From JBMNRY01 sp050944915 (GTDB lineage: Bacteria > Bacillota > Limnochordia > JAAZLZ01), in NCBI GenBank assembly GCA_050944915.1, contig JBMNRY010000036.1, positions 1-18,083 on the forward strand: 18,083 nucleotides of DNA, given 5' to 3'. Positions within the stretch are counted from its first letter, which is position 1. Each line of letters opens with the position of its first letter. The notes under the pieces are model-generated. The model was not told where the DNA came from and ran no database searches. It saw only the letters and a program-made list of their open reading frames with translations. Shown in pieces: positions 13,573-18,083 of this stretch. The position numbers and the translations under genes are program-made.

Positions 13573-14415
13573 ATGGAAGATGCCCGGTATCGACAATTAA
13601 GCCGCTTAGTGCAGTTTTGGCATCCGGAAAAGATGCTTAGTCGGCTCCATCCTCAGCTTCCTCGGGGAGTGGCGGCCCAGATCTTCGGTATCGATGAAGA
13701 ACTCTATGGACGGATTTTGAACGAATATCGGGATCAAGCCCGCCAAGCAGCGGAAGAATTATTGGCGGACGGGGAATTCGCCGAGCAAGTGGCCCGCTTG
13801 CCCTTGGGTGAGGAGGAGAACGTCGTCGGTTTGGGCGACAGCATCACCGATGATCTTCAATCGTGGTTCGCCATCTTCTCCCATGTGCTGGAACTAACCC
13901 GCCCCGGCCACAAGATTAAGCTGATCAATGCCGGTATTTCCGGGGAGACCACCTCCCAGATCATCAGCCGGTTTTGGTCCGTCGTCGTCGAGCGACCGAC
14001 TTGGATCATCTGTTTGGCCGGCACCAACGATGCCCGGCGCCATGGGAAACAACCGACCAAAACCTTAGTGAGCATCGAGGAAACGGCTTTGAATTTCCAG
14101 ATGCTGCGGAATTTTGCCCGGGCCCAGACTAGTGCCCAGTGGCTGTGGATGACCCCGGCTTCGGTCTTGGAAGACCAGATCCGGGAGAATCCCGATTTCG
14201 CTTACCGGCAGGTGTCTTGGGTAGATGAGGATCTGGAAAAGGTGGCCCAAGTGATCAGGGATTTTGGGGAACCCTTCGTCGATTTGCGGAAAACCTTTGG
14301 CGTACCACCCCATCCCCATTGGTTGTTAGATGACGGCTTACATCCTTCCTTGATGGGGCAAAAGGCCATCTTACGGGCCTTAGTTGCCCGGTGGGCTGCC
14401 TTAGGCTCCCCTTGA
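13573..14415 (+). CDS. SGNH/GDSL-type hydrolase with an N-terminal helical extension
   Basis: 280 residues. The SGNH esterase/lipase fold is shown by its four blocks: GLGDSITDD (catalytic S90), INAGISGETT (oxyanion G124 region), CLAGTND (block III, N152) and LLDDGLHPS (catalytic D254 and H257). Such enzymes hydrolyse esters or acyl groups of small molecules, lipids or carbohydrates. There is no signal peptide, so it acts in the cytoplasm. The first 80 residues are a helical, charged domain not typical of simple SGNH enzymes, and I do not recognise it. The start is ATG 13573 with AAGGAG 10 bases upstream. It ends 63 bases before the mrfA start on the same strand with no terminator between, so co-transcription is plausible. 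The substrate is unknown. Confidence 0.85.
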   Translation: MEDARYRQLSRLVQFWHPEKMLSRLHPQLPRGVAAQIFGIDEELYGRILNEYRDQARQAAEELLADGEFAEQVARLPLGEEENVVGLGDSITDDLQSWFAIFSHVLELTRPGHKIKLINAGISGETTSQIISRFWSVVVERPTWIICLAGTNDARRHGKQPTKTLVSIEETALNFQMLRNFARAQTSAQWLWMTPASVLEDQIRENPDFAYRQVSWVDEDLEKVAQVIRDFGEPFVDLRKTFGVPPHPHWLLDDGLHPSLMGQKAILRALVARWAALGSP

Positions 14416-14478
14416 TGGAGGCAGGGTTTTCTCCGGGGTTCCTCGAACTTATGTGTGGTATGGAAAGGAAGATTAGCT

Positions 14479-16782
14479 ATGGAAGAGGTCTTGAATAAAC
14501 TACGGACAGATCCGGCCTTCGCGGCTAACATCACCCATTGGGAGCAGATTCCTCCTAAAGCCGCCCGGTATGAGCCCTTTCCCCAGGCGCTGGATTCCAG
14601 GCTCCAAAGGCTTCTAGCAACTAAGGGGATTGGACAGCTGTATACCCATCAAAGCCAGGCCTTCTCCCATGTTGCAGCCGGCCGTGACATAGTCGTCGTT
14701 ACTCCTACCGCCTCGGGGAAAACCCTTTGTTACAACCTGCCCGTTTTGCAGACCCTATTAGCTAATCCAGAAGCTCGGGCCTTGTATCTATTTCCCACCA
14801 AGGCCTTAGCCCAAGATCAGGTCGCGGAGCTGATGGCTTGGAGCGAGGAGTTGGGCCATCAGATTAAGACTTATACCTATGATGGGGATACTTCGCCTAA
14901 CGCCCGCCGGGCCATTCGGTCGGCGGGTAATATCGTAGTTACTAACCCCGATATGCTCCACTCGGGGATTTTACCCCATCATACCAAGTGGATGCGCCTT
15001 TTTGAGAATTTACGTTATATAGTGATCGATGAACTCCACGCCTACCGGGGTGTTTTCGGCAGCCACGTGGCCAATGTTTTGCGGCGGTTGGAGCGGATCT
15101 GCAGCTTTTACGGCAGCCAACCCCAGTATATTTGTGCTTCGGCCACCATCGCCAATCCTGGGGAGCATGCCGCCGCTCTAACGGGGCGTGATGTAATGGT
15201 CATCGATGAGAACGGGGCTCCCCAGGGACCCCGGGAAATCATTTTTTATAACCCGCCGGTAGTCAATAAAACCCTTGGGATCCGCCGTAGTGCCCTGTTG
15301 GAGAGCCAGCGGATCGGGGCGGAGTTTTTGGCCCGGGACATCCAGACCATTGTTTTCGCCCGTAGTCGGATCGATATCGAGGTTTTGACAACCTATTTGC
15401 GCCGGGGTGTGCAAAAACTAGGGGATCTGGTGGAGAAAGTCCGGGGCTATCGGGGTGGCTATCTGCCGCAACAACGGCGCCAGATCGAAAGGGAACTGCG
15501 GGAAGGCCAAGTATTAGGGGTAGTCAGCACCAACGCCTTGGAGTTGGGGATCGACATCGGCACCCTCCAAGCGGCGGTTTTAACCGGTTACCCCGGCACC
15601 ATCGCTAGTACCTGGCAGCAGGCGGGACGGGCCGGCCGGGGACGGGAATTATCGGCGGTGGTCTTGGTGGCCAACTCCAGCCCTTTGAATCAGTTCATCA
15701 TCAACCACCCCGAGTTTCTCTTGGAGCAGGGGGCGGAAAGGGCCCTGATTAATCCCGACAATTTGTTCATCCTCATTTCCCATTTGAAATGTGCTTCCTT
15801 CGAACTCCCCTTCCAAGAGGGTGAACTCTATGGAGGTACCGATGTGGAGGAAATCTTGGATTTCCTGGTGGAAGAGGGTCTACTGCGGCGGGTTCAAGGC
15901 CGCTATTTTTGGATGAGCGAGTCTTACCCGGCGGCTAATATTTCCTTGCGCAGCGCTTCCGCCGATAATTTCGTCGTCATCGATACTACGGGAGGGATTA
16001 GTCGGGTCATCGGCGAGGTCGATCTTTTCAGTGCACCGATGCTCATCCATCCCGGGGCCATTTATATGCATCAAAGCCAGCAGTATCATATCGATCGCCT
16101 CGATTGGGATCAACGTAAAGCCTATGCTCGCCGGGTGAAAGTCGATTATTACACCGATGCTAATTTAGCGGTGGAATTGAAGGTCCTAGATGTTTTGGAT
16201 TCCCAAGAGGGGGGACAGGTCAACTGTTACTGGGGGGAAGTCATGGTCACCGCCCAGACCCATATGTATAAAAAGATTCGCTTTTATACCCATGAAAACA
16301 TCGGCTGGGGACCTTTATCCTTGCCGGAACAGCAAATGCATACGACCTCCTTTTGGTTGACGGCCGACGTGGCCTTGGGCCCTGGGGTAGATTCGACGAT
16401 GCTCCAAGATATCTTGACCGGGGTGGCTAATCTCCTTTTACATGTGGCCCCCTTGGAATTAATGTGTGAACCGGGAGATTTGGGTGTAGTGGCCCAAGTC
16501 CGCTCGCCCTTTACCCGCTTACCGACTATCTATATTTACGAAAAATATCCCGGTGGAGTAGGTCTGGCCCAGCGGATGTACGAAACGGTAGGTCAGCTTT
16601 TGGCCCGGGCAAGACAGTTGTTGGCCGAATGCCCCTGTGAAGGAGGATGTCCCTCCTGTGTCGGCCCCTTGCTGGAAGCAGGGCCCCAGGGGAAGCTTTA
16701 CTGTCAGATCTTTCTGGAGGGGGTTATGGGTGTTGCTGCTCAAGGACAAATTGCGGCTGATGACCAGCCGACCAAAGCCTAA
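14479..16782 (+). CDS. mrfA: DEAD/H-box helicase with DUF1998 domain, MrfA (YprA)
   Basis: 767 residues, close to the 749 of Bacillus subtilis MrfA, an ATP-dependent 3'-5' DNA helicase that works with MrfB in repair of mitomycin C adducts. The parts seen are the Q-like motif LYTHQSQAF (54-62), Walker A TPTASGKT (75-82), the DELH box (184-187), SAT (221-223), the second RecA-like domain with NALELGIDIG (352-361), and motif VI QQAGRAGRG (380-388). A C-terminal DUF1998/zinc-binding region holds the four-cysteine cluster CPCEGGCPSC (718, 720, 724, 727), matching the metal-binding cysteines of MrfA. The start is ATG 14479 with AAGGAAG upstream; a GTG at 14455 is less likely. It overlaps mrfB by 23 bases. 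Confidence 0.94.
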   Translation: MEEVLNKLRTDPAFAANITHWEQIPPKAARYEPFPQALDSRLQRLLATKGIGQLYTHQSQAFSHVAAGRDIVVVTPTASGKTLCYNLPVLQTLLANPEARALYLFPTKALAQDQVAELMAWSEELGHQIKTYTYDGDTSPNARRAIRSAGNIVVTNPDMLHSGILPHHTKWMRLFENLRYIVIDELHAYRGVFGSHVANVLRRLERICSFYGSQPQYICASATIANPGEHAAALTGRDVMVIDENGAPQGPREIIFYNPPVVNKTLGIRRSALLESQRIGAEFLARDIQTIVFARSRIDIEVLTTYLRRGVQKLGDLVEKVRGYRGGYLPQQRRQIERELREGQVLGVVSTNALELGIDIGTLQAAVLTGYPGTIASTWQQAGRAGRGRELSAVVLVANSSPLNQFIINHPEFLLEQGAERALINPDNLFILISHLKCASFELPFQEGELYGGTDVEEILDFLVEEGLLRRVQGRYFWMSESYPAANISLRSASADNFVVIDTTGGISRVIGEVDLFSAPMLIHPGAIYMHQSQQYHIDRLDWDQRKAYARRVKVDYYTDANLAVELKVLDVLDSQEGGQVNCYWGEVMVTAQTHMYKKIRFYTHENIGWGPLSLPEQQMHTTSFWLTADVALGPGVDSTMLQDILTGVANLLLHVAPLELMCEPGDLGVVAQVRSPFTRLPTIYIYEKYPGGVGLAQRMYETVGQLLARARQLLAECPCEGGCPSCVGPLLEAGPQGKLYCQIFLEGVMGVAAQGQIAADDQPTKA

Positions 16783-17938
16783 GGAACTGCCTCCCGTAGA
16801 CCTGAGCCCGGTCCTAGGCGGCAGCCGCCTCACCAACGCTTTTGGTAGCTGCCATCGGATCAGCACCTATTATCGCCTAGATTACACCCACGGGGCAGAC
16901 CAATTAGGCTCCCTGCTCACCGCTGATCACCGGGGCATAACCCACCTACTACAGCTGGAGGATCTCCATGGGTTGGACCCCCGAAGGCTGGTCTTTTTGG
17001 ATACGGAAACGACGGGTTTGGCCGGTGGGACCGGAACCTATGCCTTTCTGGTGGGCTTGGGTTGGTTGGAGAAAGACCGGTTTGTAGTGGAGCAGTACCT
17101 GATGGGGGATTACCATGAGGAAGGGGCCCTGTTGGCTGCCATCGAGGAACGACTAATAGGGGCCCAGGGAATTGTGACCTTCAACGGTAAGTGTTTCGAC
17201 TGGCCATTGCTCCAAGGCCGGTTCATCCTCAACGGTTTCACCCCTCCCGGGGAAGGGCTCCACTTCGATCTTCTCTATCCCGCTAGGCGCCTATGGGGAG
17301 CCCGTTTGACCAGTTGTAGCTTAAATAGTTTGGAACGGAATCTATTAGCCGTCTTTCGTGTCGATGACCTGCCTGGCAGTGAGGTGCCCCAACGCTATTT
17401 TGACTTCCTGCGGACCCGGCAGGCCCATTTACTTCGGGCCATCGTCGACCATAATCGCCTCGATATCCTCTCCTTGGTGGGCCTTTGGAATCTCTTGGCG
17501 GCTAAGGGGATGTTAAGCCCCGAGGAGTGCCTTTGCGCCAGCGAAGCCGAAGGGTTGGCTAGGCTCTCGGTCCAGAAGAAGGATTGGCTCCAGGCGGCCC
17601 GTTTTTACGAGCGGAGCTGCCAATTAGCTCCCAATGCCCACTGGCGGCGTAAAGCCGCGTCCCAACTGGCTGAATGCTATCGCAAAGGGGGGCGGTGGCC
17701 CTTAGCGGAAAGACTATGGTTGCAATTATTGGATGAAGGGGAAGATATCGTAGCCTGTGAGCAGCTGGCCAAGTATTACGAACATCGAAAGCGGGATCTG
17801 GCTGCTGCCCAGCAGATGGCGAAGCGGGGCTTAGCCTTAGCTTTGCGCTGTCATCCCAGGCGGGTTGGTGCCTTTGAACATCGCCTGTCCCGCATAGAGG
17901 CTAAAAGGGGCCGGAGGGGTCAACGATCCACTGGATAG
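16760..17938 (+). CDS. mrfB: DEDD-family 3'-5' exonuclease MrfB (YprB) with TPR-like C-terminus
   Basis: About 392 residues. In B. subtilis MrfB is a metal-dependent exonuclease acting with MrfA on DNA adducts. The RNase H-like fold carries the acidic motifs: FLDTETTGL (D81, E83), VTFNGKCFDWPLL (D147) and HNRLDILSL (H231, D235), so all four DEDD acids are present. The C-terminal 120 residues form helical hairpins resembling TPR units (DWLQAARFYERSCQLAP; RWPLAERLWLQLLDEG; DLAAAQQMAKRGLAL), as in YprB. The start is ATG 16760 inside the end of mrfA; TTG 16751 with AAGGA 4 bases upstream is an alternative, and a much longer open frame (from 16637) overlapping mrfA is not credible. Translation is likely coupled to mrfA. 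Confidence 0.93.
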   Translation: MTSRPKPKELPPVDLSPVLGGSRLTNAFGSCHRISTYYRLDYTHGADQLGSLLTADHRGITHLLQLEDLHGLDPRRLVFLDTETTGLAGGTGTYAFLVGLGWLEKDRFVVEQYLMGDYHEEGALLAAIEERLIGAQGIVTFNGKCFDWPLLQGRFILNGFTPPGEGLHFDLLYPARRLWGARLTSCSLNSLERNLLAVFRVDDLPGSEVPQRYFDFLRTRQAHLLRAIVDHNRLDILSLVGLWNLLAAKGMLSPEECLCASEAEGLARLSVQKKDWLQAARFYERSCQLAPNAHWRRKAASQLAECYRKGGRWPLAERLWLQLLDEGEDIVACEQLAKYYEHRKRDLAAAQQMAKRGLALALRCHPRRVGAFEHRLSRIEAKRGRRGQRSTG

Positions 17939-17952
17939 ACCCTCCTGGCCCC
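17907..17952 (-). terminator. Probable terminator of the minus-strand enolase-family gene, inside the mrfB 3' end
   Basis: Two 15-base arms (17907-17921 and 17938-17952) pair with two G-T wobbles and one mismatch around a 16-base loop. Read on the minus strand, the second arm is followed by TTTTAG. It begins 10 bases past the minus-strand stop codon at 17963. The plus strand has no T-run after it, so it favours the minus-strand gene although most of it lies within mrfB codons. Confidence 0.55.
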
Positions 17953-17962
17953 AAAGAATTAT

Positions 17963-18083
17963 TCAGCGGTGATGGTCCGTTCTTTGACGGTCCAGGCTTT
18001 GATCAGATCGTCTCTGATTTCGACGCCGGTACCGATCCCTTGGGGGATGGGAATGGTCCCTTCTTTAGACATGATCAGGGGTG
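17963..18083 (-). CDS. C-terminal fragment of an enolase-superfamily protein (MenC / N-acylamino acid racemase-like)
   Basis: The minus strand is open from the window edge to a TGA at 17963-17965 and encodes about 39 residues: a Gly followed by IPIPQGIGTGVEI, then RDDLIKAWTVKERTITA. This is the closing segment of the mandelate-racemase/muconate-lactonizing part of the enolase superfamily, where G-x-I-x-V-P-x-G-P-G-I-G-V-E precedes a final Y-T-V-R-like strand. The closest match I can recall is the o-succinylbenzoate synthase / N-acylamino acid racemase branch, with MenC acting in menaquinone synthesis. The usual Pro in GPG is Ile here (GIG). No catalytic residue lies in this fragment, so the exact reaction is undetermined. 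It converges with mrfB, 24 bases away. Confidence 0.62.

Noticed and set aside
1..18083. c-type cytochrome (CxxCH), CRISPR, tRNA or transposase signals
   Set aside because: I looked for heme-binding CxxCH in the credible proteins, spaced repeat arrays, tRNA-like cloverleaf ends and transposase motifs and saw none. This was visual inspection, not a program run.

Overview
The window looks like a stretch of chromosome from an anaerobic member of the Firmicutes (Bacillota). The evidence is a Spo0E-like sporulation phosphatase, the Bacillus-type repair pair mrfA/mrfB, Bacillus-like membrane transporters, strong AGGAGG-type ribosome binding sites, frequent GTG/TTG starts, and a bifurcating-type [FeFe]-hydrogenase. 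No genus can be assigned from the sequence alone. I saw no rRNA, tRNA, CRISPR array, transposase or phage gene.

Layout. (1) 1-2656, + strand: the 3' half of an NADH-binding hydrogenase subunit (HndC/HydB/NuoF-like) followed by the catalytic [FeFe]-hydrogenase subunit (HndD/HydA), closed by two consecutive hairpin terminators. (2) 2878-7241, + strand: a compact cytochrome c maturation operon ccmA-B-C-D-E-F whose genes overlap or nearly touch. It includes a 34-residue CcmD-family peptide and a CcmE that carries Cys-x3-Tyr instead of the usual heme-binding His. There is no ccmG/ccmH, which fits the 'System I*' variant. (3) 7245-10790, - strand: a MATE exporter, a YczE/YitT-type membrane protein and a GltD/NfnB-like flavin iron-sulfur NAD(P)H oxidoreductase. 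(4) 11067-12392, + strand: a GTPase-like protein of the cyclic 2,3-diphosphoglycerate synthetase family, preceded by a potentially structured leader. (5) 12430-12804, - strand: a membrane-anchored FMN-binding-domain protein with a flavinylation motif. (6) 13177-17938, + strand: a Spo0E-like small protein, an SGNH hydrolase, and mrfA (DUF1998 helicase) with mrfB (DEDD exonuclease plus TPR-like tail). (7) 17963-18083, - strand: the C-terminal end of an enolase-superfamily protein (MenC / N-acylamino-acid racemase-like), whose terminator appears to lie inside the mrfB 3' end.

How it fits together. The hydrogenase, the cytochrome c maturation operon, the GltD/NfnB-like enzyme and the flavinylated membrane protein are all redox functions and suggest anaerobic energy metabolism with some exported c-type cytochromes. 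No CxxCH cytochrome is encoded here, so the client of the Ccm system lies elsewhere. MrfA and MrfB are known in Bacillus subtilis to act together in repair of mitomycin-type DNA damage. The most interesting items are the Cys-type CcmE operon in a probable Firmicute, the uncharacterised bacterial cDPGS-like GTPase with its leader, and the SGNH hydrolase placed directly before mrfAB. I did not find a clearly new multi-gene defence or mobile system.
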